DNA of 64,000 bases from Neobacillus kokaensis (lineage in GTDB: Bacteria > Bacillota > Bacilli > Bacillales > Cytobacillaceae): contig NZ_BNDS01000005.1 in NCBI RefSeq assembly GCF_014656545.1, forward strand, positions 173,894 to 237,893, written 5' to 3'. Positions 16,545 to 24,260 of this stretch are shown here, piece by piece. The position numbers and the translations under genes are program-made. How positions within the stretch are numbered: the stretch's first letter is position 1; each line of letters begins with the position of its first letter. The notes beneath the pieces are model-generated. The model worked only from the letters and a program-made list of their open reading frames with translations. It was not told the DNA's origin and searched no databases.

Positions 16545-17321
16545 CTACCCTCTGCTCACAGCTTGGCGGGCACTAACAGCAGCAAAACTGATGGTAGCGA
16601 CACAGAGTAAAATAATGACAATAAAAGCCTTCCAAATATCACTTTCACCCCAGCCATTGATCATCACTGCACGCATACCTTCAAAGACATAGGTCGTTGG
16701 ATTGATTACCGCGGCTGCTTTAAGCCAACCTGCTTCAATGAGATCATACGGGACAAATGTTGTGCTCAGGAATATAAGCGGGAAGAAGATAAATGTTCCT
16801 GCCTGGGCAGCTTGAGCATTTTTCGTTCGAAGAGCAAAACCAACGGAATAGCCCGCAAAAGCCAGACCCCATCCCACTGCGAGAAGAAGGACAACGACAA
16901 CTCCTGAGAAGCCTGTTACCACTTTTAGACCCATTATAAATCCAATGAGCATTATGAGAATCGTTTGAACAAGAAGTTGAAGCATCCCTGCAATAATTGG
17001 ACCCAAAACAATGGTAAGACGTGATGCGGGGGTCAACAAAAGTCTAGAAAAATAGCCGTTTTCCAAATCTGTAATAAGAGACTGTCCTGCACCTCCTGCA
17101 CCTCCAATGGCCCCAGAAACAATGGATACAGGTAATATAAACGCTAAATAACTAGCACCACCAAATGCCGGGAGCTTTGCAATCCCACTTAGTCCAGCTT
17201 GATAGACAAATAGAAAGAAGAGACTAATCACCATATTTGGAATGAAGGCGAAAGGGTTCCGAATTGTATTCAATAAACTCCTTTTTGTGAAAAGCAACGT
17301 GTGCTTTACAAATATCTTCAT
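16545..17321 (-). CDS. ABC-2 type transporter permease (DrrB-like)
   Basis: 258 residues with six hydrophobic segments, of the ABC-2/DrrB type that exports drugs, lipids or polyketides. A conserved loop GGAGGAGQSLITDLENGYFSR is followed by LLLTPASRLTIVLGPI, and the C-terminal half has VINPTTYVFEGMRAVM. The start ATG overlaps the stop of the ATPase gene (ATGA), so the two are translationally coupled. Substrate unknown; self-protection or efflux is the usual role of this family. Confidence 0.9.
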   Translation of the reverse strand: MKIFVKHTLLFTKRSLLNTIRNPFAFIPNMVISLFFLFVYQAGLSGIAKLPAFGGASYLAFILPVSIVSGAIGGAGGAGQSLITDLENGYFSRLLLTPASRLTIVLGPIIAGMLQLLVQTILIMLIGFIMGLKVVTGFSGVVVVLLLAVGWGLAFAGYSVGFALRTKNAQAAQAGTFIFFPLIFLSTTFVPYDLIEAGWLKAAAVINPTTYVFEGMRAVMINGWGESDIWKAFIVIILLCVATISFAAVSARQAVSRG

Positions 17322-18289
17322 GCATAAGACTCCTCTCTCTTTAATTTTTCAGTTTGAATGGAATGACCAGTCAAATTTAAAAAGACATCATCTAAAGAAG
17401 GAGGAGATACGTTCAGGGTAGTAGGAGTGATGGACTCCTGATCTAACAATCGAATAATTTCTGGCAATTTAGCTGTCCCTTTCTCCACAAACAACCTGAG
17501 ATCTGGCCCTGTATGTTTCTCGTCACCTGCTAATCGTGCGAGCAATGCTGATGCACGCATAGCTTCCTCTTCCGTTGTGAAGACTAGATCAATGACATCT
17601 TTACCAATAGATGCTTTTAAGTTCTCTTGGGTGCCCGATGCAACAATTTTCCCCTCGTTGATAATCGAAATACGATCTGCCAATTCATCCGCTTCCTCAA
17701 GATATTGGGTTGTCAAAAAAATCGTCGTGCCTTTTTCTTTATTTAGAGAACGGATTTCTTCCCAGATGAGTTTTCGGTTATATGGATCAAGCCCTGTCGT
17801 AGGTTCATCTAAAAATAAAACCTTCGGGCGTTGAACAAGGGTTAATGCTAAGTCTAGACGTCTACGCATCCCACCTGAATACTTACCACATTTTCTATGG
17901 GCATCTTCAGTTAAACCTACAAGCTCTAATAATTCGTCCGCTCTCTTCCTCGCCATGCTCGACTGAAAGCCAAACAATTTCCCCTGAATCTCCAGGAGCT
18001 CACGAGCAGTCAGCTGAGGGTCAATTCCTGTCTCTTGTAGAGCCACTCCAATCACACGCCGTATTTGTTCCGGCTCATTCATGACATCGAAGCCCGCAAT
18101 TTCAGCTCTGCCCGATGTGGGTTTTAATAAGGTAGTGATCATTTGTATAGTAGTTGATTTACCGGCGCCATTTGGTCCGAGGAAAGAAAAAAACTCACCC
18201 TCTTCCACATCGAATGAGACCCCTTTTACGGCTTGCACATTTCCTTTAAAGGTTTTAACCAGGTTCTCTACATGAATCATTGGTTTCAA
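17318..18289 (-). CDS. ABC transporter ATP-binding protein (DrrA-like)
   Basis: About 323 residues. Walker A is GPNGAGKST, the signature YSGGMRRRLDLALTL, Walker B VLFLDEPTTGLD, and the switch TQYLEEADELADRI carries Q in place of His, as is common in DrrA proteins. The C-terminal DUF4162-like domain (about 230-310) also fits DrrA. The TTG at 18289 is preferred because GAGGAG lies 8 nt upstream; a GTG at 18298 directly abuts that site. It partners the permease downstream. About 80 nt upstream, ACCAGTCAGTTAAT (18375-18388 region) resembles a TetR-type half-site, but no regulator gene is adjacent. Confidence 0.9.
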   Translation of the reverse strand: MKPMIHVENLVKTFKGNVQAVKGVSFDVEEGEFFSFLGPNGAGKSTTIQMITTLLKPTSGRAEIAGFDVMNEPEQIRRVIGVALQETGIDPQLTARELLEIQGKLFGFQSSMARKRADELLELVGLTEDAHRKCGKYSGGMRRRLDLALTLVQRPKVLFLDEPTTGLDPYNRKLIWEEIRSLNKEKGTTIFLTTQYLEEADELADRISIINEGKIVASGTQENLKASIGKDVIDLVFTTEEEAMRASALLARLAGDEKHTGPDLRLFVEKGTAKLPEIIRLLDQESITPTTLNVSPPSLDDVFLNLTGHSIQTEKLKREESYA

Positions 18290-18443
18290 TCTAATCACTC
18301 CTCGTATAATGAATATCAGGCTAGCCTCTTTACATCTGAAGGGATTGTTGTGTAACTTATTTATTTATATATACCAGTCAGTTAATTTATCATAAAAAAA
18401 TATGACTTTTGAAAAATAAATAGGGCTTATATTAGTAACTCCA

Positions 18444-18478
18444 GATAAAAAAAACAGTAGCTGAACATAGCAGCTACT
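18444..18478 (-). terminator. Hairpin with a T run on the minus strand
   Basis: AGTAGCTG (18456-18463) pairs with CAGCTACT (18471-18478); on the minus strand it is followed by eight T. No minus-strand gene ends here, so it may insulate the DrrAB promoter from antisense reading. Confidence 0.5.
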
Positions 18479-18524
18479 AAAAACCTTCTAGATCTCATCA
18501 TCCATTCATTTTGGAGAGAACCAT

Positions 18525-18689
18525 ATGAAAATTAGTGAGGCTGTTCAACTTTTAAATGAGTCAACATACAAGTCTATAGAATCCACACCTACTAACAAAT
18601 CTTATGAGGATATAAAAACCACTCTGTATCAAGCACTCATTGAAATAACACTCAAGAGGCAAACAACATTATTGAAAATAATTTTTTAG
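18525..18689 (+). CDS. Small hypothetical protein (54 residues)
   Basis: An ATG with TTGGAGAGAACC directly upstream opens a 54-codon frame ending in TAG at 18687. The product begins MKISEAVQLLNESTYKSIES and continues with TTLYQALIEITLKRQTTLL, charged and probably mostly helical, with no membrane segment. I do not recognise it. The ribosome site and codon use are plausible, but the length makes a chance frame possible. Confidence 0.4.
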   Translation: MKISEAVQLLNESTYKSIESTPTNKSYEDIKTTLYQALIEITLKRQTTLLKIIF

Positions 18690-18787
18690 GTGATTGAAAC
18701 GCCAAATAAACTAATTCTTAATTTTTTTGACTATAAATTAAAGGGAATTGGCCAGTTTACCCCCGAGGTAACATATTGATTTTTGGA

Positions 18788-18810
18788 ACAGTACCTGTCA
18801 CGTCCCGAAT
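18788..18810 (+). repeat. Short repeat copy upstream of the SRPBCC gene
   Basis: ACAGTACCTGTCACGTCCCG, followed by AAT, resembles the sequence at 19351-19372 on the other side of the SRPBCC gene (shared ACAGT-CCTG-CAC-CCCGAAT). Confidence 0.35.
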
Positions 18811-18908
18811 CGGATAAGAGCTTATAAAAGGAGGGACAAATCTCCCTTTAATGAAAGACACATATAAATATATGAAGGTTTTTAATTAAAGGGAAAGAAG
18901 GAGAAGGA

Positions 18909-19349
18909 ATGCCAAGCGGAATGCATCAAGTTGAAGTGGGTTTACCGATCAATAAGGTTTGGGATTTTGTTAAGAATATGGATAACTGGGCCCCGCTTAT
19001 TCCCGGATATATTCAGCATCAGAAGTATACAAATCGTCAGTCCAGCTGGGAGTTTTATAGTAATATCGGATTCATTAAGAAAAAGATTAGTCTGATGGTC
19101 ACCATTAAAGAATGGATGGAACCGACAAAGGTTACGTTTGCATTAAAAGGGATAAATGAGAAACTTTCAGGAGGAGGATACTTCCTGGCCGAAGCAATCG
19201 ATGAAAATAAAACGAGAATAACCAGCTTCCTAGACATCACTGCCGGCGGTGCAATGGGACCGATAATTAATGCGGTTTTAAAATCTAATCTCCTTAAAGT
19301 AACAAAAGAAATGACTTCTGCAATTGCTGTAAAATTGGAGAAGCTTTAA
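18909..19349 (+). CDS. SRPBCC-fold protein, CoxG-like
   Basis: 146 residues with the START/Bet v1-like fold of the CoxG (carbon monoxide dehydrogenase subunit G) family: HQVEVGLPINKVWDFVKNMD at the N terminus, the signature WAPLIPGYI, and a C-terminal helix SNLLKVTKEMTSAIAVKLEKL. These small proteins bind hydrophobic ligands or assist membrane recruitment; in CO dehydrogenase loci CoxG recruits the enzyme to the membrane. No CO dehydrogenase genes are nearby, so no specific role can be given. The ATG has GAAGGAGAAGG just upstream. It is isolated and flanked by similar short repeats. Confidence 0.7.
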   Translation: MPSGMHQVEVGLPINKVWDFVKNMDNWAPLIPGYIQHQKYTNRQSSWEFYSNIGFIKKKISLMVTIKEWMEPTKVTFALKGINEKLSGGGYFLAEAIDENKTRITSFLDITAGGAMGPIINAVLKSNLLKVTKEMTSAIAVKLEKL

Positions 19350-19350
19350 C

Positions 19351-19418
19351 ACAGTGCCTGCACTCCCCGAATAGTGTTGATGATGTCGACAAAATGCAGG
19401 GAGTGACAGTGGCACTAA
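19351..19418. repeat. Imperfect palindromic intergenic repeat after the SRPBCC gene
   Basis: GTGCCTGCACTCCC (19354-19367) faces GGGAGTGACAGTGGCAC (about 19399-19415) across a loop of about 30 nt. The left arm is related to 18788-18810. It looks like a dispersed Bacillaceae hairpin repeat and may end transcription. Confidence 0.45.
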
Positions 19419-19837
19419 TTTTTATTTCAATCTTTTTTGTATAATGAAGGGCAAATTTCCCCTTAGAATCCTGCAAAATGTCCCTCATCCCCTTTATGAA
19501 GGATAAAATCCCCTTCCAAATATAACAAAATATACTTCATCCACAATATTTAATAAGAAGGCAACAGAGCCCCGAACGAGTCTATACAAATGAACCCCCG
19601 TGTCCCAAGTATCCATTATTTCGATATTTATTAATCAATCTTATCGATAATTCGTATTGCGTCTTAGCCAAACTTACCGTTATATTAGTGATTAAATGAA
19701 GCTCTCTGAATGCCCAGGATATCCCCGGGCATTTTTGTATGCATCTGCAATTTTGGACAATTTCATAGGGATGTTTCTCATGTATTAGCAACAAAGATGG
19801 GCACCATGGCCTTTGCAAAAAAGGAGGAGATACGTTA
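19419..19837 (+). other. Gap before yedE with a possible leader
   Basis: No gene seen. TTGCGT near 19656 and TATATT near 19690, about 18 nt apart, could be a weak promoter; a terminator-like hairpin follows at 19709. The yedE ribosome site AAGGAGGAG is at about 19820. No known riboswitch was recognised. Confidence 0.35.
19709..19736 (+). terminator. Terminator-like hairpin in the yedE leader
   Basis: AATGCCC (19709-19715) pairs with GGGCATT (about 19727-19733) around a GC-rich inner stem and is followed by TTTT. It lies 100 nt before yedE, so it may attenuate that gene or terminate upstream reading. Confidence 0.55.
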
Positions 19838-21067
19838 ATGAATCTTTATCAGGAAATTTTCAAAGAATACTGGAATCCCTACATCGCCGTTGGTATGGCT
19901 GGTCTTGCCAGTGCATTGTACTTTGGAATCACGGGTACAGTTTGGGCGGTAACCGGTGAATTTACCAGGTTGGGCGGACACATCCTCGGATGGTTCGGGG
20001 TTGATGTGTCACAATGGGCGTATTTTCAGCTTGTGGGCCTTGAAGGGACACCTATCAGCAGGACCGATGGCTGGATAGTCATTGGAATGCTGGCTGGCGC
20101 ACTGATTACGATTTTACTTAGCAGCAGTTTTAAGATCCGCGTGCCGAAGCAAAAGCGGCGTTTGATCCAAGGATTTATTGGCGGCATTATCGCCGGATTT
20201 GGTGCACGTCTTGCCCTCGGGTGCAACCTGGCTGCCTTTTTCACGGGTGTACCGCAGTTCTCGTTCCACTCTTGGATCTTTATGGTGACCACTGCCATCG
20301 GAACATACTTTGGTGTTAAGGTCGTGAATACTAAATGGTGGCGGGGAAAACCGAAGTTGATGAAGGGCCCGATGAACCCAGTTGTCACCCAGAATGTCGA
20401 AAAAAGAAATATTCAACCTATCATAGGTCTCATTTTTGCCTGTTTGTACCTTGCTCTTGTTGTTTACTTTTTCGCGGCAGGAAAACCGATGCTTGCAGTT
20501 GCCTGTATAGCTGGAGCACTTTTTGGAATTCTTATTGAACGCGGGCAAATTTGTTTCACTTCCGCTTTCCGTGATTTATGGATCAGCGGCCGTGCCGTCA
20601 TGTCTAAGGCGATTTCCGTTGGGATGCTGATCAGTGTTGTGGTAACATTTTTCTATATTCAAAACGGCGCTGCTTCTATTATCAAAGTGGCTGCACCAAG
20701 CACGGTCATTGGCGGTCTTCTTTTCGGGTTTGGTATTGTACTTGCCGGCGGCTGTGAGACTGGCATGATGTATCGGGCAATGGAAGGTCAATTATTATTC
20801 TGGGTAGTCGGTGCAGGCAATATCGTCGGTGCTACAGCTCTCGCCTATGGCTGGGATCATCTCGGCATCTATCATGCCCTGGTAGAAAATTGGTCGAAAG
20901 TAAACTTAATAGAACAATGGGGACCTATGGGAGCACTATTTGGAACGATAGCTATGCTTGCCGCTTGGTTCTTATTATCAAATTGGTGGGGAAAACACTT
21001 CCGTTATGGAACGGGAATCAAACATCAAAAAATAGAATCCATTTCTCACGTTACAAAGGAGGTATAA
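19838..21067 (+). CDS. yedE: YedE-type (YeeE/YedE family) putative selenium/sulfur-compound transporter
   Basis: 409 residues and about ten membrane segments. Close to E. coli YedE along its length: YYFGITGT-like start (YFGITGTVWAVTGEFTRLGG), the pore cysteine motif GGIIAGFGARLALGCNLAAFFTG, a second motif ERGQICFTSAFRDLWISGR, and FGFGIVLAGGCETGMMYRAMEGQ. YeeE/YedE proteins move thiosulfate or related chalcogen species through conserved cysteines. The YedE branch (also called FdhT) is linked by genome context to selenium metabolism. The stop is 3 nt before the yedF start, so the two are an operon. Its selenium link is strengthened here by the TGA codon in yedF. Confidence 0.92.
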   Translation: MNLYQEIFKEYWNPYIAVGMAGLASALYFGITGTVWAVTGEFTRLGGHILGWFGVDVSQWAYFQLVGLEGTPISRTDGWIVIGMLAGALITILLSSSFKIRVPKQKRRLIQGFIGGIIAGFGARLALGCNLAAFFTGVPQFSFHSWIFMVTTAIGTYFGVKVVNTKWWRGKPKLMKGPMNPVVTQNVEKRNIQPIIGLIFACLYLALVVYFFAAGKPMLAVACIAGALFGILIERGQICFTSAFRDLWISGRAVMSKAISVGMLISVVVTFFYIQNGAASIIKVAAPSTVIGGLLFGFGIVLAGGCETGMMYRAMEGQLLFWVVGAGNIVGATALAYGWDHLGIYHALVENWSKVNLIEQWGPMGALFGTIAMLAAWFLLSNWWGKHFRYGTGIKHQKIESISHVTKEV

Positions 21068-21070
21068 GGT

Positions 21071-21316
21071 ATGTCCCAAGTAATGGATGTCAACTACACT
21101 TTAGACATTCGCGGCGAGCCATGACCCTACCCCGTCATTTATGCGCTGGATGCGCTAAAAAACATGAAAATTGGGGAAGTCTTACAGGTCATAGCGGATT
21201 GCCCACAATCCTTCCGAAGTGTTCCGGAAGAAGCCATCAAACATGGCTACCAGCTCCTGACTGAACCGAAAAAGGTCGGGCAGGATATCTATTTTTATAT
21301 TAAAGTAGTAAAATAG
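21071..21316 (+). CDS. yedF: YedF (TusA/SirA family) with an in-frame TGA at the redox cysteine: probable selenoprotein
   Basis: The frame from ATG 21071 (AAGGAGG upstream, 3 nt after the yedE stop) to TAG 21314-21316 encodes 81 residues, interrupted only by TGA at 21122-21124 (codon 18). Before it comes YTLDIRGEP and after it PYPVIYALDALKNMKIGEV, then ADCPQSFRSVPEEAIKHGY. This matches E. coli YedF, where the same position is the family-defining cysteine of GEPCPYP. The TGA thus replaces exactly the redox Cys. The sequence beyond stays fully conserved, and a SECIS-like hairpin follows at 21138. Interpreted as Sec insertion; a recent nonsense mutation or a base error is the alternative. Genes for SelA, SelB, SelD and tRNA-Sec are not in this window. 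Likely role: sulfur or selenium relay with YedE. Confidence 0.8.
21138..21159 (+). promoter_or_regulatory. Candidate bacterial SECIS element
   Basis: Starting 13 nt after the TGA, TTTA-(T)-GCGC pairs with GCGC-TAAA: an 8-bp stem with one bulged U (21142) and apical loop TGGAT (21147-21151). A bulged U and a G at loop position 1-2 are hallmarks of the E. coli fdhF SECIS. The loop begins 22 nt after the TGA, inside the usual bacterial range of about 16-37 nt. The same bases also encode conserved YedF residues, so part of the pairing could be chance. Confidence 0.6.
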
Positions 21317-21357
21317 CAGACTGTTTACTGTCAGGAAAAAGCGGCTCCTTCCTTAAA

Positions 21358-21408
21358 AAAAGTACCCTATAAGATAGACATAAAAAGTCTTACCTAGGGT
21401 ACTTTATT
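21358..21408 (+). terminator. Terminator after yedF
   Basis: AAAGTACCCTATAAGA (from 21358) faces TCTTACCTAGGGTACTTT (ending about 21404) with a small bulge, followed by ATT. It separates yedEF from the DsrE-like gene. Confidence 0.7.
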
Positions 21409-21521
21409 GTATATAATGCGGATATATCCATGATATGACGCAATACACCGATATTAAAAAAGCGCCTGATTCATAATTCAAATATGGTAACATAGATAAT
21501 TAAATCAGTGAGGTGGAGAAA

Positions 21522-21860
21522 TTGAAAAATAAAGTAATTTTACTTGCTTCAGATCAGCTTGGCAAAGGAGAGCCAGAACTAGGCGAAGGGATATTAGAAA
21601 CTTTCTTTACTATTCTTAAGCAAAAGGAAGAACTGCCTGTGGCTGTTTTTTGCATGAACCGCGGTGTGTTTACATTGACGGAAAACTCACTTGTTTCTCT
21701 CCAATTAAAAGAACTGGAAGAAAAGGGTACAGACGTACTTGCTTGTAAAACATGTGTTGATTTTTATGAGCTAAATGATAAGCTTGCAGCTGGGAAAATC
21801 AGCGGAATGGCCCAATTTATTGAGTTAGCCTCAAAATATGAAGTAATTACATTATCTTAA
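21522..21860 (+). CDS. DsrE-like protein resembling the C-terminal domain of selenium-metabolism protein YedF
   Basis: 112 residues from the TTG at 21522 (GAGGTGG about 6 nt upstream; a GTG at 21513 lies inside that site). It begins VILLASDQLGKGEPELGEGI and carries the CKTCVDFYELNDKLAAGKISGM segment. Both match the C-terminal DsrE/F-type half of the long clostridial YedF proteins, which have a TusA-like first half. Here the TusA-like half is the separate gene 200 nt upstream, so the protein appears in split form. C-x-x-C at about residues 74-77 is the probable redox pair. It has its own ribosome site after a terminator, so it is likely transcribed separately. Confidence 0.75.
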   Translation: MKNKVILLASDQLGKGEPELGEGILETFFTILKQKEELPVAVFCMNRGVFTLTENSLVSLQLKELEEKGTDVLACKTCVDFYELNDKLAAGKISGMAQFIELASKYEVITLS

Positions 21861-21914
21861 CTTTGAAGAGTTATTCCTTAAGGTAATACATCAGCAATAA
21901 ATTTAACCATAGAA

Positions 21915-21963
21915 AAACTGCACCTACAATTAATTAGATAGCTCCAAAATTGAGGTGCAGTTC
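21915..21963. terminator. Bidirectional terminator between convergent genes
   Basis: AACTGCACCTACAATT faces AATTGAGGTGCAGTT (one mismatch) across a loop of about 18 nt, between the DsrE-like gene and the oxidoreductase on the other strand. Confidence 0.65.
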
Positions 21964-22060
21964 ATTACCGTTGATATTATTCATATAGTTTATGCTAAAA
22001 CTACATTTTAAAATCCTAAATGGCATATAACAATTATGGTTGTCCTTTAACAAAGCTTTT

Positions 22061-23032
22061 TTATATCTTAAAAACAACCTTACCCACCGCTTTACGTGAA
22101 GTCAGTCTTTCAAAAGCTGCTTCAAATTCTTCCAGTGAGAACGTTGAATCTATTGTTGGCCGAATATCAACTTGCTTAGCCAACTTGAAAAGCTGTTCTA
22201 AAGTCTCACTGACAGCTTCATTAGAGTATTCCCAAAGATTAAAACCTGTCAAAGTTGCTTGTTTGATAACAAGGTTAATAAGATTAATGTTTGCTTCATT
22301 TCCTGCAGAAAAACTAATTGATACAACCCGGCCATATGGTGCAGCTGAAAGAAGCAATTGATTCGTCATTTTCCCGCCAATTGTATCAAGTATAAGATCC
22401 GCTCCGTGGTCTTCAGTTATACGGTAGATACCTTCCTTAACGTTCTCCTTCGATAAATCAACAACACGATTTTCTGCAACATCTTTAATTTTTTCTGCCT
22501 TTTCTGTGGAGGAAACAATCGCAATTGGTTTTGCTCCAAGTGCTTTGGAAACTTGTATAGCACCATAACCAACAGATCCAGCCGCCCCAGGGACTGCAAT
22601 CCATTCTCCAGCCTTTATCCTGCCCCTCCTTGTTAGAGCTAAGTAGGCAGTCAAATAAGAACTTGGGAAAGAAGCCCCTTCCTCAAAGCTAAAGTAATCT
22701 GGAAGCCTGAACAGATAGGACTCTGGAACGACAATATATTCTTGGTATGTTCCATCTTTCGCCCTGCCTAAATTGTCACCAAATATCATGACACGACTAC
22801 CTTTTGGGAAAGTCGTCCCTGATTCAACAATACCCGCGCCTTCATTGCCCAGAACAAGCGGCAGTTCTTTCATGAATGGAGAACCCTCTGTAGCCATTTT
22901 AAGCGCAAAAGGATAAAGCGGAGCAGCATGAATTCGTACTAGTGCTTCACCCTGTTTAGGAACAGGGATATCTATATTTTCAATAGTAATGGTTCGATTT
23001 TCACCATATTCTTTTAAGACTAATGCTTTCAT
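22061..23032 (-). CDS. MDR-superfamily NADPH:quinone oxidoreductase-like protein
   Basis: 323 residues with the zinc-free medium-chain dehydrogenase architecture: a GroES-like N domain (MKALVLKEYGENRTI; LVLGNEGAGIVESG; GTYQEYIVVPESY) and a Rossmann domain with the nucleotide motif PGAAGSVGYGAIQVSKALGA (about residues 148-167). No structural or catalytic zinc cysteines are seen, so it is a QOR/enoyl-reductase type enzyme using NADPH. The substrate is not predictable. It stands alone, with a terminator shared with the convergent DsrE-like gene. Confidence 0.85.
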   Translation of the reverse strand: MKALVLKEYGENRTITIENIDIPVPKQGEALVRIHAAPLYPFALKMATEGSPFMKELPLVLGNEGAGIVESGTTFPKGSRVMIFGDNLGRAKDGTYQEYIVVPESYLFRLPDYFSFEEGASFPSSYLTAYLALTRRGRIKAGEWIAVPGAAGSVGYGAIQVSKALGAKPIAIVSSTEKAEKIKDVAENRVVDLSKENVKEGIYRITEDHGADLILDTIGGKMTNQLLLSAAPYGRVVSISFSAGNEANINLINLVIKQATLTGFNLWEYSNEAVSETLEQLFKLAKQVDIRPTIDSTFSLEEFEAAFERLTSRKAVGKVVFKI

Positions 23033-23355
23033 CTATAGAACCCCTTAAGTGTATTAATTTTTTTATCAAACGAAAATATCTTAGCATTTGTTATTTAGCA
23101 TAACCAATAATTAAATACTCGAATACACCGGGGTCACTTACATACAAGATTTCCTTCCTTGGAATAACTATTCCGGCACTTGAAAATATGATTCTTTTCC
23201 AGCTGAATCAAATCCCCATGTACTAGCAACTGGGGTAATTGAGAAACTGCAAAAATTTTATCCCTTATATCTAAAAAAGAGTTTGTGATTCATCGTTAAA
23301 ATAAAGTATAGTTAAGTATCAAACAAAACAATCCTCTGATTAAGGATGTGTCAAC
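23033..23355. other. Gap between two divergent genes
   Basis: Promoters for the oxidoreductase and rluF must lie here, but no convincing -35/-10 pair, hairpin or short gene was found. A plausible ribosome site (AAGGATG) precedes rluF. Confidence 0.4.
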
Positions 23356-24063
23356 ATGCGTATTAATAAATATATAAGCGAATCTGGTAAAGCATCTAGA
23401 CGAGGTGCGGATAAATTAATTGCCGAGGGAAGAGTTACTATAAATGGTAAACGTGTTACAATAGGCAGCCAAGTTGAACCTGGGGATGACGTTCGAGTGG
23501 ATGGAAATCCAATCCGAGTAGCAAGGAATAATGTCTATATTGCCTTAAATAAACCTGTAGGCATTACTAGTACAACAGAAAAAGGTGTAAAGGGGAATAT
23601 TGTTGATTTGGTCAACCATCCATTAAGAATATTTAATATTGGACGCCTAGACAAAGATTCAGAGGGCTTAATACTTCTTACGAACGATGGCGACATTGTT
23701 AACGAAATCCTACGTTCTGAAAATAAGCATGAAAAGGAATATATCGTTTCAGTAGACAAGCCCATTACTCCTGAATTTTTGAAGAAGATGTCAGAGGGTG
23801 TCAAAATATTAGGTACAAAAACACTTCCTTGTAAAACAGTTCAATTATCAAAATATGATTTTCAAATCATTTTAACACAGGGGCTAAATCGCCAAATTCG
23901 CCGTATGTGCGCCGAATTAGGATACGAGGTTTACAGATTGCAAAGAACCCGAATCATGAATATTCATTTAGGCAACCTTCCACCTGGACAATGGAGAGAT
24001 TTATCCAAGAAAGAGCGAACTCAATTATTTAGAGAATTAAACTATGAGCCAAAAGAATGGTAA
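23356..24063 (+). CDS. rluF: 23S rRNA pseudouridine synthase, RluF/RsuA family
   Basis: 235 residues. An S4 RNA-binding domain ([21 protein letters not shown], about 1-60) precedes the RsuA/RluB/E/F catalytic domain with the active aspartate in [17 protein letters not shown] (about residue 98) and the C-terminal [17 protein letters not shown]. The sequence is closest to RluF, which converts U2604 of E. coli 23S rRNA. The target in Bacillaceae is inferred. Confidence 0.88.
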   Translation: MRINKYISESGKASRRGADKLIAEGRVTINGKRVTIGSQVEPGDDVRVDGNPIRVARNNVYIALNKPVGITSTTEKGVKGNIVDLVNHPLRIFNIGRLDKDSEGLILLTNDGDIVNEILRSENKHEKEYIVSVDKPITPEFLKKMSEGVKILGTKTLPCKTVQLSKYDFQIILTQGLNRQIRRMCAELGYEVYRLQRTRIMNIHLGNLPPGQWRDLSKKERTQLFRELNYEPKEW

Positions 24064-24143
24064 AACTACGGAACATAAAGGTTAGGTAGAATTTATCATT
24101 GGATTAATGTCTAACTAAAGGGACAATCTAATTATTATTATAT

Positions 24144-24176
24144 CTTAGTGCTTCTTTCCAAGAAAGAAGCACTAAG
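24144..24176 (+). terminator. Perfect 15-bp hairpin after rluF
   Basis: CTTAGTGCTTCTTTC (24144-24158) and its exact complement (24162-24176) flank a 3-nt loop. No T run follows, so termination would be less certain than pairing; it could also stabilise the 3' end. Confidence 0.5.
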
Positions 24177-24260
24177 GAAGATATGCATACGGGGACCCAT
24201 TCCCTTAGGAACCTCACTTACTTATGGTGCTGTTTGCGGAAATTAATAAAAAAACTGCCT

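Noticed and set aside
20114..20548. Antisense frames of 100-140 codons within yedE
   Set aside because: Shadows of a strongly conserved membrane protein gene; no ribosome sites, low-complexity translation.
21071..21121. A 17-codon mini-gene or simple pseudogene after yedE
   Set aside because: The frame after the TGA is fully conserved in sequence for 63 further codons with no other lesion, and the TGA is exactly at the active-site Cys; random decay is less likely than recoding.
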